Part shown: in pieces, positions 52,544 to 61,214 of the stretch
Numbering within the stretch: the stretch's first letter is position 1
Layout of the letters: each line of letters opens with the position of its first letter
From: Desulfobacula sp964636495
GTDB lineage: Bacteria; Desulfobacterota; Desulfobacteria; Desulfobacterales; Desulfobacteraceae
DNA: 64,000 nt
NCBI GenBank assembly: GCA_964636495.1
Contig: CAZWSL010000001.1
Location: 62,001-126,000 of the forward strand
Direction of reading: 5' to 3'
The notes under the pieces: generated by a model
Seen by the model: the letters and a program-made list of their open reading frames with translations, nothing else
Databases searched by the model: none
What the model was told of the DNA's origin: nothing
Made by a program: the position numbers and the translations under genes

Positions 52544-54517
52544 TTAATCAGCAATAATCTTAATGTATGGTACTTTTTTCAAAGTCCACTCGTTTGTCTC
52601 TTTATTAAATGATGAGTTAGTAAAGCAGAACCATTCATCATCATTCTGACCCATGAAGTCACCTCTGTAGTAGAAACCAGGATATCTTGATTCTTCACGG
52701 AACTGGATATGACGTGTATGAGCTTCAACTGTATAGAGGCGATGGGTAATTTCCCATGCTCTCATGAGTTCATGCAGGTCTCCGGCAGCGATTTTATCAA
52801 GGTCTTCACGGAACATTTCAAACAGATCCATGAGGATTTCAAGAGATTTACCAGAAGTCATGTAGTAAGTAGCAATTCCGCCACCATACTCGTTGGTCAT
52901 CTTCATAAGACGTAATGCCATACCAGCAGGTTTGCAGTAGTTGGGGTTAATGGTTTCATCAGTTGTATATTCACAATGGTCAAGGTAATTTCTGACGGGT
53001 TTGTAAACAAGGTCAACCAGCTCTTCATCAGTCTCTTTGAAGCTGACATCTTCTGGATTATCCCTGACGTATTTAACCATCTCTTTTCCACAAATACGGC
53101 CTTCAGCATGGGAACCGGAGGAGAATTTATGACCAGAGCAGCCAACACCGTCACCGGAAGTAAACAGACCTTTGACAGTTGTCATGCGGTTGTAGACTTT
53201 ATCTTCAACACCCCATTTGTAATCAGCAGGAACCCAGTCTTCGTCAGGACCTGAACACCAGATACCACAGCAGCCAGAGTGAGAACCAAGAAGGTATGGT
53301 TCTGTAGGCATAACTTCAGAATCTTTTTTCTCGGGCTCAGTATTTGTTGCACACCAGAGGCCTGCCTGGCCAACTGACATATCAAGGAAATCTTCCCAAG
53401 CTTCTGATTCAAGATGTTTCATCTCTTTTTTGCTCATGGTTTCAGCGAGTTTGGCAAGGGCATCAGAAGTTTTCATGATGATTGGACCGCGGCCTTCTTT
53501 ATACTCTTTCATCATGAGATGATTTCTCAGGCATGTTGGAGTAACAGCAGCAGTTCCATAGGGAGCATATTTCTCAAGCTCTGCTTTTGCATCGTCAGAA
53601 GCAGCATAGTTTTCACCGAGACCGTTTACAGTCTGTGCTTTAAAAAGAAGGAACCACGCACCAACAGGTCCGTAACCATCTTTAAAACGAGCCGGGGTGA
53701 AACGGTTTTCCATCATGGAGAGTTCAGCACCAGCTCTGACAGCCATTGTATAAGTGGAACCTGCATTCCATACGGGATACCATGCACGGCCTTTACCTTC
53801 ACCGGTTGAACGGGGCTGGTAAACATTAACTGCACCACCGCAGGCAACCATTATTGTTTTTGCCTTGATGATGTAAACTTTGTTTTCACGAACTGAAAAA
53901 CCAACTGCACCGGCTATTTTTCCTGGATCGTTTTCGTCGTTGAGAAGTTCAACAATAAAGCATCTTTCAATGATGTTGTCTTCGCCAAGAGCAAGCTTAC
54001 CAGCTTCTGCAACAACTCTTTTGTAGGATTCACCATTGATCATAATCTGCCATTTACCCGTTCTTACTGGTGTGGCTCCGCCTTTAAGTGTTCCCAGTTT
54101 CTGACCTTTTTTACCGTCAAGGTTTTTTCCATCATCAGTCTTTTTCCAGACAGGAAGTCCCCACTCTTCAAAAAGATGAACTGAATCATCAACATGACGT
54201 CCAAGGTCAAAGATCAAGTCTTCACGAACAATACCCATAAGGTCATTTCTGACCATTCGTACATAATCTTCAGGTGAATTGTCACCAATGTAAGTGTTAA
54301 TTGCTGAAAGACCCTGGGCTACCGCACCTGATCTTTCAAGGGCTGCTTTATCACAAAGAAGAATTTTTGTGTCGTCACTTGCCCATTTTTTTACTTCAAA
54401 TGCTGTTCCACAGGCAGCCATACCACCGCCTACGATCAGAATATCAACGTCTCTTTTATCAACCTCTGGATCTCTTACCGCTTTTAGTTCTCCAATAGGT
54501 TTGTTAGGTAATGCCAT
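52544..54517 (-). CDS. aprA: Adenylylsulfate (APS) reductase alpha subunit
   Basis: A 657-residue FAD enzyme of normal length. The FAD site is DILIVGGGMAACGTAFEVKK (about 24-43), with SHAEGRICGKEMVKYV and the AprA hallmark end THRLYTVEAHTRHIQFREES and YYRGDFMGQNDDEWFCFTNS. It reduces adenosine-5'-phosphosulfate to sulfite and AMP in the cytoplasm. GGAGGTATATA precedes the ATG. It follows aprB by 50 bases. Codon choice appears strongly biased, as expected for an abundant protein. Confidence 0.98.
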   Translation of the reverse strand: MALPNKPIGELKAVRDPEVDKRDVDILIVGGGMAACGTAFEVKKWASDDTKILLCDKAALERSGAVAQGLSAINTYIGDNSPEDYVRMVRNDLMGIVREDLIFDLGRHVDDSVHLFEEWGLPVWKKTDDGKNLDGKKGQKLGTLKGGATPVRTGKWQIMINGESYKRVVAEAGKLALGEDNIIERCFIVELLNDENDPGKIAGAVGFSVRENKVYIIKAKTIMVACGGAVNVYQPRSTGEGKGRAWYPVWNAGSTYTMAVRAGAELSMMENRFTPARFKDGYGPVGAWFLLFKAQTVNGLGENYAASDDAKAELEKYAPYGTAAVTPTCLRNHLMMKEYKEGRGPIIMKTSDALAKLAETMSKKEMKHLESEAWEDFLDMSVGQAGLWCATNTEPEKKDSEVMPTEPYLLGSHSGCCGIWCSGPDEDWVPADYKWGVEDKVYNRMTTVKGLFTSGDGVGCSGHKFSSGSHAEGRICGKEMVKYVRDNPEDVSFKETDEELVDLVYKPVRNYLDHCEYTTDETINPNYCKPAGMALRLMKMTNEYGGGIATYYMTSGKSLEILMDLFEMFREDLDKIAAGDLHELMRAWEITHRLYTVEAHTRHIQFREESRYPGFYYRGDFMGQNDDEWFCFTNSSFNKETNEWTLKKVPYIKIIAD

Positions 54518-54568
54518 TATATACCTCCAAAATTATTAAGTATCAAATTAAATGGTTGACAATTGTAG

Positions 54569-55006
54569 TTATGCAAGCTCAGTTGGAGCTTTGAGTTCAT
54601 AACCATCTGCTTCCTGGGTTGAGAGCAGGCCACTGTCAAGATCTTTACCTTTAAGGTCAAGATATGCATTTGCTTCACCTTCAGGAGTAGTTCTGATAGG
54701 GAACTTGAAGCGTTTAACAACACCGTTTCTAAATTTACATGTCCACATGACATCCTCTGTACCCATCATAGGAACAGTGGATCCACCCATTGGTACAAAG
54801 TCAGAGTATCCTCTGACTTCAATCGCCTGGGAAGGACAGATTTTTACACATGAAAAGCATTCCCAGCACTGATCTGGTTCCTGGTTATATGCTTTCATTT
54901 CATTTGGTTCAAGAACCATCAGGTCATTGGGGCAGATGTACATACATGCTGTTTTGTCCCCGCCTTTGCAGCCGTCACATTTTTCTGCAATTACAAAAGA
55001 TGGCAT
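54569..55006 (-). CDS. aprB: Adenylylsulfate (APS) reductase beta subunit
   Basis: A 145-residue ferredoxin-like protein with two [4Fe-4S] motifs: CDGCKGGDKTACMYICP (with the insertion typical of AprB) and CWECFSCVKICP. A C-terminal tail that wraps AprA follows. It passes electrons from QmoABC to the AprA flavin. Ribosome site GGAGGTATTTTAA precedes the ATG. First gene of the sulfate-reduction block; sat is not in the window. Confidence 0.98.
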   Translation of the reverse strand: MPSFVIAEKCDGCKGGDKTACMYICPNDLMVLEPNEMKAYNQEPDQCWECFSCVKICPSQAIEVRGYSDFVPMGGSTVPMMGTEDVMWTCKFRNGVVKRFKFPIRTTPEGEANAYLDLKGKDLDSGLLSTQEADGYELKAPTELA

Positions 55007-55468
55007 TTAAAATACCTCCATAATTTAAGTTAATCAAAAATGCACAATACGGTTGTGCTACTATGTTATCCCGACCGGACAGATTTAATGTTCAGCTGCC
55101 TGATCGGTAAATTCTTCGATTTTACTATAAAGTCAAAGAAAATATATACTACTGCATATAATTTTAACCGGAATAACACCCTCATATTGAGTTTGTCAAG
55201 TCGATTTTATTGAGAAAATTTTTTTCAAAAAAAATGTTTTAGGTCTTTTTTTTTATTTTTGTTTAATTTGAACAATATCTATTAAAAATATGTAATAAAA
55301 ACACAATATATTGTAATGGTAAAAATCTTATAAAAGTAAGACAATAGAAAATATAATTCATATTTTAAAAAAAATAATAAAATTATGGTAGACACGATAT
55401 CAAAGATTGAGTATCAAACTGACTGAGTCAGGTACTGGCTGTAACAATAACAGATCTGGAGAATAAAA
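55007..55468. other. Very AT-rich divergent intergenic region (apr promoter region)
   Basis: A 462-base spacer between aprB (minus) and the YkgJ gene (plus), with the stretch 55200-55400 almost entirely A/T. It contains the apr promoter candidate (55171-55199) and a perfect 12-base palindrome ACAATATATTGT at 55303-55314. No open frame or RNA gene was recognised. Curved AT-rich DNA here could act as an upstream activating element. Confidence 0.5.
55171..55199 (-). promoter_or_regulatory. Candidate promoter of aprBA
   Basis: On the minus strand a perfect TTGACA (55194-55199) is followed after 17 bases by TTATTC (55171-55176), giving a leader of about 160 bases before aprB. The -10 match is modest. 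Confidence 0.5.
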
Positions 55469-56212
55469 ATGTCAGAAGAGATGGTACCCATTAATCCCGG
55501 GAATATGATGAATTTTAACTGCAGCAGTAAAAACAGATGCTTTAATGAGTGCTGTCGGGATCTAAATCAGGCATTAACACCATATGATATTATGCGGCTG
55601 AAAAACAACCTTGGCATCTCATCGCAAAAATTTTTAAAAACCTATACCTCTTTTCATATCGGTCCTGATTCAGGGCTTCCTGTAGTGGCGTTCAAGCCTG
55701 ATCCTGATTCTGGCAATGAGTGTCCGTTTGTTACATCAAAAGGCTGCTCAGTATATGAAGACAGACCTGCATCCTGCAGGATGTATCCCATTGCCAGAGC
55801 AATTGCAAAATCAAGGGAAACAGGAAAAATTGTTGAGTATTTTGCTTTGATTGAAGAGTCCCATTGCAAAGGGTTTGGTAAAAAAGGCAGACAGAGTGTT
55901 CAGCAGTGGCTCAAGGGGCAGAAAGTTGATATTTATAATAAGGAAAATGATAAATTAATGGTACTGATCAGCCTGAAAAATCAAATTATGCCCGGCAGCC
56001 TGGATGGTGCCCAGGCGGATCAGTTCTATCTTGCTCTCTACAATCTTGATGCATTCAGAGAGAAGATTTTCCAGGAGGATATGTTTGCGGGGATACATGT
56101 GCCGGAAGTTGTTAAAGAAAAGCTCAGAACAGATGATCTTTTTTTATTGAATATGGGAATAGAGTGGGTGAAATATATTCTGTTTGGTATTGAAATGACC
56201 TTTGGAGATTAA
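55469..56212 (+). CDS. YkgJ-family cysteine-cluster protein
   Basis: A 247-residue protein with the cysteine signature CSSKNRCFNECCRDLN (residues 12-27) and a second set CPFVTSKGCSVYEDRPASCR near 88-107, the pattern of YkgJ-type (CxxxCxxCC) putative zinc- or iron-binding proteins. The C-terminal half is helical with no known motif. The function is not established; members often appear in sulfate reducers. GGAGAATAAAA leads the ATG. The SDR gene begins 5 bases after it, so they form an operon divergent from aprBA. Confidence 0.82.
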   Translation: MSEEMVPINPGNMMNFNCSSKNRCFNECCRDLNQALTPYDIMRLKNNLGISSQKFLKTYTSFHIGPDSGLPVVAFKPDPDSGNECPFVTSKGCSVYEDRPASCRMYPIARAIAKSRETGKIVEYFALIEESHCKGFGKKGRQSVQQWLKGQKVDIYNKENDKLMVLISLKNQIMPGSLDGAQADQFYLALYNLDAFREKIFQEDMFAGIHVPEVVKEKLRTDDLFLLNMGIEWVKYILFGIEMTFGD

Positions 56213-56217
56213 AACAG

Positions 56218-57036
56218 ATGAAGATTAAAGGAAAAATTTCCCTGGTTCTGGGAGCTGTTAAAGGGATTGGAAAGGCAATTGGACTTGCCCTTGCAAAAGA
56301 GGGTGCAAATCTTATATTAACACGCCATGACTGGAAAGATTCATTTGAGAAAATGGAAAAGGATTTTCATGATTCCGGTGCTGAACATAATATTATTACA
56401 GCAGATCTGTGCAATATAAAGGATATTGAGAAATTGGCAGTCTATATTGAAAAAAAATTTGGCTGCCTTGATATTTTGATTAATAATATTGAACGGGGCG
56501 GATGGCCTGCAGTTCATGGAGAGTATATTGAAGATCAGTGGGATCTGGAGATTGAAACAACACTGAAAGCAAAGCAGTGGGTTTTTTCATCTATGCTGCC
56601 TCTTCTGAAAAAGTCAGAGGAGGCAGCCGTAATAAATATCTCTTCAATAGCTGGCGTTGTCGGGCGTTCCGGGCCTGCAGCTCTTGTTTTCAATGATGGA
56701 TATTCAGCTGCCAACAGAGGGATCTTATCTTTTACGGAAACCTGGGCAAGGATCGGTGCTCCAGATATCAGGGTAAATGAAATTATGCTGGGACTGTTCG
56801 AGACTCGCCATGCACAGAAAACAAGGGGATGGAGAGAGGTGCTTACTGAAGGAGAAAAACAATCCCTGATTAATCATATTCTACTCAAGCGGACCGGTAC
56901 GCTGGAAGATGTCACAAAAGCATGTCTGTTTATCATCCGGGATGCCCCGTATATGACTGGCAGTGTTTTAAGACTTGACGGGGGGTATGTCCTTGCAGGA
57001 GAAAAAATCCCGCCAATGCCTGAAGGAGTTGTCTAA
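56218..57036 (+). CDS. Short-chain dehydrogenase/reductase family protein with altered active site
   Basis: A 272-residue protein with Rossmann fold VLGAVKGIGKAIGLALA (residues 10-26), LDILINNIERGG (family NNAG changed to NNIE) and Ser142/143 in INISSIAG. The active-site tyrosine is kept (Tyr162), but the invariant lysine four residues later is Asn166 (GYSAANRG). The C-terminal DAPYMTGSVLRLDGGYVL is typical for SDR enzymes. Loss of Lys suggests weak or no oxidoreductase activity, or use of another residue. Five bases after the YkgJ gene. Confidence 0.83.
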   Translation: MKIKGKISLVLGAVKGIGKAIGLALAKEGANLILTRHDWKDSFEKMEKDFHDSGAEHNIITADLCNIKDIEKLAVYIEKKFGCLDILINNIERGGWPAVHGEYIEDQWDLEIETTLKAKQWVFSSMLPLLKKSEEAAVINISSIAGVVGRSGPAALVFNDGYSAANRGILSFTETWARIGAPDIRVNEIMLGLFETRHAQKTRGWREVLTEGEKQSLINHILLKRTGTLEDVTKACLFIIRDAPYMTGSVLRLDGGYVLAGEKIPPMPEGVV

Positions 57037-57057
57037 TTTCTCGGCAGCTTGTTGAAA

Positions 57058-57612
57058 TTATTGTGAAAGAAGCATTTGAGCAATACTCTCTTTAGTTTTG
57101 CCTGTTTTACCTGTTTTTTTTCTGAAATCCGATTCTATTGCAGCCATTTGTGTATAAAAAGGTGTTCTGTCCAGTTTAATATACGGTTTATCATTAAATA
57201 ACCCTGCACTACAGCCAGGATATTTAATGGTCTGCCTGCCTGGCAGTTTCAATTCATTTGGCAAACCATGAAGCCTGCAGATCATTGGTCTGAATCTGTA
57301 TAAGAGGCATAAACCATTTTCATTCAGGGGGCAGTAAATTTTAAGGCTTTTAATATTCCCGGTATGGTTAAAGGTTTTACTGCAGTATCGTGAAGCCAGG
57401 ATTAAAGTTTTCTCTCTAATATTTTGATCCAGCTTGCTCCAGCCATGAAGCAGATAGGCTTTTTCAATGTGAGTATGGTGAAAAAACAGTGATTTACAGC
57501 AGTTGTCTTCACAGCCGTTACAAAAAAAAGAGTAACCTCTGGCAACACTATTCCATTTTTTATCCATGGCATTAAAGAGTTCTGCAATGGAGTCGAAGAG
57601 TAAAGATTTCAT
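57058..57612 (-). CDS. YkgJ-like cysteine-rich protein
   Basis: A 184-residue protein with the cluster FFCNGCEDNCCKSLFFHH (residues 28-45) and later CPLNENGLCLLYRFRPMICR (about 96-115), again the YkgJ pattern of paired cysteine groups followed by an RP-x2-CR motif. A basic C-terminus (RKKTGKTGKTKE) is unusual. The function is unknown. It lies 9 bases after dgt on the same strand and is probably cotranscribed with it; convergent with the SDR gene. Confidence 0.75.
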   Translation of the reverse strand: MKSLLFDSIAELFNAMDKKWNSVARGYSFFCNGCEDNCCKSLFFHHTHIEKAYLLHGWSKLDQNIREKTLILASRYCSKTFNHTGNIKSLKIYCPLNENGLCLLYRFRPMICRLHGLPNELKLPGRQTIKYPGCSAGLFNDKPYIKLDRTPFYTQMAAIESDFRKKTGKTGKTKESIAQMLLSQ

Positions 57613-57621
57613 TTTATTAGA

Positions 57622-58731
57622 TTACACTATGGGAAAAGGGCTTGGGAAAAAGAGTTTGGAGTAAAGATTTAAAGCATACCGGTCAGTCATGCTTGCAATT
57701 ACATCACAGACAGATCGTTTGAGTTTGTTTTTTGAAGCGTCCCATGGTGCCATCTCCATTTTTTCAAGCTCCTTTTGTAATGCATCGGGATTGTTTAAAA
57801 AATAGTTATAAAGACCTATGATAATTTTTTTAGCCTTTACAAATTCATTATGTACAACTGGTGATCGATACACCTTATTATATAAAAAAGTACGCAGTGT
57901 TGACATTGCATTAAACGTATCACTGCCCATATCAAGCGTAAATATGCCGTTTTTAGAACAGCTGTTATACACTAACTGCTCTATCATGCGGCTTGCTCTT
58001 TCAGAGTGTGTCTTCCCCAGTTTTTTTAAACAGATTTCAGGTATTTCAGACGGCAGGATAACCTTTGCCCTTAATGCATCATCAAGATCGTGGTTTAAAT
58101 AGGCTATAATATCAGCCACTCTGACTACTCTGCCTTCAATGGTGATTGCAGTTTCGCCTGGTGTTGAAGGAACGATATTGCCAAATCCTTTGGAGTGTTT
58201 GAGAATTCCATCCCTGACCTCCAGGGTCAGATTAAGTCCCTGACCTCTTTTTTCAAGGAAATCAACGACCCTCAGACTTTGATCAGAGTGTGAAAAATGA
58301 GAAGAGTAAATCTCTGTCAGAGCTGCTTCACCACCATGTCCAAAAGGTGTATGTCCAAGGTCATGGCCCAGTGCAATAGCTTCTGCAAGATCTTCATTAA
58401 GGCGCATGGCACGGGTTATGTTCCGTGCGATTTCAGCCACTTCCAGCGTATGGGTCAGGCGGGTTCTGTAATGATCACCAAGAGGTGCCAGAAATACCTG
58501 GGTTTTATGCTTGAGTCGTCTGAATGAGTTGGAGTATACAATTCTGTCTCTGTCAAGCTGAAACGGGGTCCTTATGCTGCAGTGGATTTTAGTTTCATCT
58601 TTTCGTGTGGCTTTGGTACTCAAGGTGCCATATTGTGATAAAAAATTTTGTTCTCTTATTTGAAACTGTTCTCTTATACTCAGCTTGTTATATTCCTGGT
58701 ATGCCTTATTCTCTTTACTCTTTTTTTCCAT
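57622..58731 (-). CDS. dgt: Deoxyguanosinetriphosphate triphosphohydrolase-like protein (HD domain)
   Basis: A 369-residue dNTPase of the Dgt family (short type). It has SNSFRRLKHKTQVF, metal ligand HTLEVAEIARNITRA, HD motif GHDLGHTPFGHGGE and VVRVADIIAYLNHDLDDALR. It removes triphosphate from dNTPs and can influence dNTP pools. The C-terminal ending with SMTDRYALNLYSKLFFP is typical. It is followed closely by a cysteine-rich gene. Confidence 0.93.
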   Translation of the reverse strand: MEKKSKENKAYQEYNKLSIREQFQIREQNFLSQYGTLSTKATRKDETKIHCSIRTPFQLDRDRIVYSNSFRRLKHKTQVFLAPLGDHYRTRLTHTLEVAEIARNITRAMRLNEDLAEAIALGHDLGHTPFGHGGEAALTEIYSSHFSHSDQSLRVVDFLEKRGQGLNLTLEVRDGILKHSKGFGNIVPSTPGETAITIEGRVVRVADIIAYLNHDLDDALRAKVILPSEIPEICLKKLGKTHSERASRMIEQLVYNSCSKNGIFTLDMGSDTFNAMSTLRTFLYNKVYRSPVVHNEFVKAKKIIIGLYNYFLNNPDALQKELEKMEMAPWDASKNKLKRSVCDVIASMTDRYALNLYSKLFFPSPFPIV

Positions 58732-59072
58732 AAATTTACTATTGAATAAATTTTGAAAGTTACTAATATGAAATATACTCAGTTAATAGCCGGTTTAATA
58801 TTTTAACAGCAGTGTTACACAATAGAAAATTTTTTAGCAACAAAGAAGTATGAAAAATCAACACTTTTTATAAATTTGTCTGAAAATAATAGATTTGCTT
58901 TATAATTGAGATAAGTGGATACTGGATTGAAAATTTTTATGGAGTTATAAATAACCGTTTTTTCATAGGTGTTAACAAAACGGCAGATTTTATTGAACAG
59001 GGTATGATTAAACAGGAACTATCAATATATTATTCAGAGAAAAAGAATATGATCTGATATGGAGCATCTGGT
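58732..59072. other. AT-rich intergenic region between dgt and the deaminase gene
   Basis: A 341-base divergent spacer. On the plus strand TTGTCT (58876-58881) and TATAAT (58901-58906) lie 19 bases apart, a weak promoter candidate for the deaminase. No gene, repeat or hairpin was seen. Confidence 0.4.
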
Positions 59073-59585
59073 TTGGACTATAAATACTATATGAGTCTTG
59101 CATTGAAACAGGCAGAAAAAGCGTTTGATGCCGGTGAATTTCCGGTTGGCTGTGTAATTATTGCACAGGGAGAGGTCGTTGCAAGCGGGGCAAGAAGAGG
59201 AACTGTGCCCGGCATGGGTGTGTTTAATGAAACCGATCATGCCGAAATAAGAGCTTTAAAGCATCTTGAAAATCAAAAGAGACAGTTTGCGTCTGAAGGA
59301 TTAGTTTTGTTTTCAACCATGGAACCATGCCTCATGTGTTTCGGAGCTATTATTTTGTCTGGTATTAAGAAGATAGTATATGCTTATGAAGACCCAATGG
59401 GTGGTGGAACACAATGTGATCTGAACAAGCTGCCGCCTTTATATTCTCAAGCCAAACTTGATGTGGTTGCAGGGGTGCTGCGGCATAAAAGTCTTGACCT
59501 TTTCTATAATTTTTTTAATAAAGAGAAAAATCTGTATTGGAAGAACAGTTATCTGGAGGCATACACCCTGAAACAAAAAAGATAA
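59073..59585 (+). CDS. Nucleoside deaminase (TadA/CDA fold)
   Basis: A 170-residue zinc deaminase with HAEIRAL (His/catalytic Glu) and PCLMCFGAI (zinc cysteines), in the TadA/guanine-deaminase layout. The start is TTG at 59073, with GGAG about 8 bases upstream; the nearby ATG at 59060 is out of frame. The FPVGCVIIAQGEVVASGARR segment fits TadA-like enzymes. The C-terminal KNSYLEAYTLKQKR extension and the divergent loop GGGTQCDLNKLPP leave open whether it edits tRNA-Arg(ACG) or deaminates a free nucleobase. Confidence 0.85.
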   Translation: MDYKYYMSLALKQAEKAFDAGEFPVGCVIIAQGEVVASGARRGTVPGMGVFNETDHAEIRALKHLENQKRQFASEGLVLFSTMEPCLMCFGAIILSGIKKIVYAYEDPMGGGTQCDLNKLPPLYSQAKLDVVAGVLRHKSLDLFYNFFNKEKNLYWKNSYLEAYTLKQKR

Positions 59586-59687
59586 AATGAGTAAAAAATA
59601 AATAATACTTGCATTATCTTGTGCAAACTATTATTATAGAAGGGTTATACTTGTTCCAGGAAATTAAAAATTTGCAGGAGGTGTCAA

Positions 59688-60209
59688 ATATCTAAGCGGG
59701 GAAAGCAGGAACAGACAAGTGTGAATAGGGGGATCAGGGCTAGTCAGGTCCGTGTCATAGGCTCTGATGGTGAACAGATAGGTATTCTGCCCATTGAAGA
59801 GGCATTAAGAATTGCCAGTGAAGAAGCTTTTGATTTGGTTGAAGTTTCCCCTGGGGCAAATCCGCCTGTCTGTAAAATAATGGATTTCGGGAAATATAAG
59901 TACGAGCAGACAAAAAAAAAGCAGGAAGCGAAACGCAGACAGAAAACAACCCAGATCAAAGAGATAAAAGTACGTCCTAAAACAGACGACCATGACCTTG
60001 AGACTAAAGTCCGTCACATAGCAAAATTTATAAGTAAAAAAGATAAGGTTAAAATTACACTGGTCTTCAGGGGCAGGGAATTTATTCTTAAAGAGCAGGC
60101 TGCTCAAATTTTGGAAAAAATTGTAACAATGACTGAGGAATTCGCAGTGGTCGAACAGGTCCCAAAATACGAAGGCAGGGTAATAACAATGCTTTTGGGG
60201 CCAAAATAA
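59688..60209 (+). CDS. infC: Translation initiation factor IF-3, probable AUA start
   Basis: A protein of about 173 residues. The core is plain: VNRGIRASQVRVIGSDGEQI, VEVSPGANPPVCKIMDFGKY and IKEIKVRPKTDDHDLETKVR. In-frame codons continue upstream of the GTG at 59721 as SKRGKQEQTS to an ATA at 59688. That ATA is preceded by a perfect AGGAGG with a six-base spacer, whereas the GTG has no ribosome site. IF-3 is known to use rare AUU-type starts for autoregulation, so ATA is the likely start. IF-3 splits ribosomes and checks start-codon fidelity. First gene of infC-rpmI-rplT-pheST. Confidence 0.93.
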   Translation: MSKRGKQEQTSVNRGIRASQVRVIGSDGEQIGILPIEEALRIASEEAFDLVEVSPGANPPVCKIMDFGKYKYEQTKKKQEAKRRQKTTQIKEIKVRPKTDDHDLETKVRHIAKFISKKDKVKITLVFRGREFILKEQAAQILEKIVTMTEEFAVVEQVPKYEGRVITMLLGPK

Positions 60210-60267
60210 TCTGAATGGTTATGTTTTGCTGAAAAGCAAGAAGGTTTAAAAAATATATAGTAGATAT

Positions 60268-60305
60268 ATGGTGGTGTATTGTGCTGACCAATAGTATGCC
60301 ACCAT
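60268..60305 (+). promoter_or_regulatory. Hairpin in the infC-rpmI gap, possible ribosomal-protein leader
   Basis: ATGGTGG and CCACCAT form an outer 7-bp stem and TATTG/CAATA an inner 5-bp stem. No T run follows, so it is not a terminator. Its place before rpmI fits an L20-type autoregulatory leader, but the fold is inferred by eye. Confidence 0.4.
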
Positions 60306-60343
60306 CTCTATTTTGAAATTGTAACACATTAAGAGAGGATAAA

Positions 60344-60541
60344 ATGCCAAAAATTAAAACTTGCAGAGCAGCTGCCAAACGTTTTAAAAAAACAGGATCA
60401 GGGAAATATAAATTTAGAAAATCCCATGCCAGTCATATATTGACTAAAAAAACGACTAAGAGAAAAAGATCTTACAGGCTGGACCAGATGATTGATCAGG
60501 ATAATATGAAAGAGGTCAAGCGGCTGCTGCCGAATGGTTAG
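60344..60541 (+). CDS. rpmI: 50S ribosomal protein L35
   Basis: A 65-residue basic protein, MPKIKTCRAAAKRFKKTGSG start and RSYRLDQMIDQDNMKEVKRL near the end, typical L35. AGAGGA lies before the ATG. Between infC and rplT in the usual order. Confidence 0.97.
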   Translation: MPKIKTCRAAAKRFKKTGSGKYKFRKSHASHILTKKTTKRKRSYRLDQMIDQDNMKEVKRLLPNG

Positions 60542-60544
60542 AGA

Positions 60545-60578
60545 CAGGGGGGCCTGGAAAGCATGATTGCCGCCCTGG
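60545..60578 (+). promoter_or_regulatory. GC-rich hairpin in the rpmI-rplT gap
   Basis: CAGGGGGGC and GCCGCCCTG pair with one mismatch just after the rpmI stop. It is not followed by T. It could be a processing site or part of a ribosomal-protein feedback site controlling rplT. Confidence 0.35.
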
Positions 60579-60689
60579 TAAACAGTCTTATTAGAAGGCC
60601 GGAAAATAATTTAGCAGTTGGAAAATAACAGCTTTGCAGGTCTGACAGATTGCAGAGTCGATGGTATAAAGAGTTGAGGAGTTTGGAAA

Positions 60690-61040
60690 ATGAGAGTAAA
60701 AAGAGGATATAAAGCAAGAAGACGTCGAAATAAAGTGCTGAAGCTTGCAAGAGGATTTAGAGGCGGCAGGAGTAAACTATACCGCACAGCTGCAGATGCG
60801 GTTGATAAAGCATTGATGTATGCCTATAGAGATAGACGTGCACGGAAAAGAGATTTCAGGAAACTCTGGATAGTGAGAATAAATGCAGCAGCAAGAATGA
60901 ATAATCTTTCATACAGTAAATTTATGAACGGCCTTAAGCTTGCGGGCAGTGAGCTGGACCGCAAGGTGCTTGCTGATTTGGCAATATCAGATCCAGGCGC
61001 TTTTTCCCAACTGGCATCACTTGCGAGCGCAAAAATTTAA
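60690..61040 (+). CDS. rplT: 50S ribosomal protein L20
   Basis: A 116-residue protein, start MRVKRGYKARRRRNKVLKLA, GFRGGRSKLYRTAADAVDKA and the C-terminal domain RAILADLAI-like region (ELDRKVLADLAISDPGAFSQ). It is required for 23S rRNA assembly and in other bacteria represses its own operon. TTGGAAA/GAGGAG sequence precedes the ATG. Confidence 0.97.
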   Translation: MRVKRGYKARRRRNKVLKLARGFRGGRSKLYRTAADAVDKALMYAYRDRRARKRDFRKLWIVRINAAARMNNLSYSKFMNGLKLAGSELDRKVLADLAISDPGAFSQLASLASAKI

Positions 61041-61214
61041 CATTTGAAATTCCTGTAAAAAGGCATGTATTTATAAACTTGAATTCTCTTTGATACCTGT
61101 AAATTTTCAACAGGACATCTGGATAATTCAGGTTTAAATATTTTTAACAGATCGTTATTTGGTATAACTTAAAGAAAACTGTGTATTTGCAGTTTTTGAT
61201 TTTATGAGGATGTT

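Noticed and set aside
48585..54517. Long opposite-strand frames inside qmoB, qmoA and aprA
   Set aside because: They are by-products of biased codon use in strongly conserved genes and lack start signals or known motifs.
61096..61114. Attenuator-like hairpin before pheS (CCTGT/ACAGG)
   Set aside because: Five pairs only, no T run, and no Phe-rich leader peptide was found in the gap.
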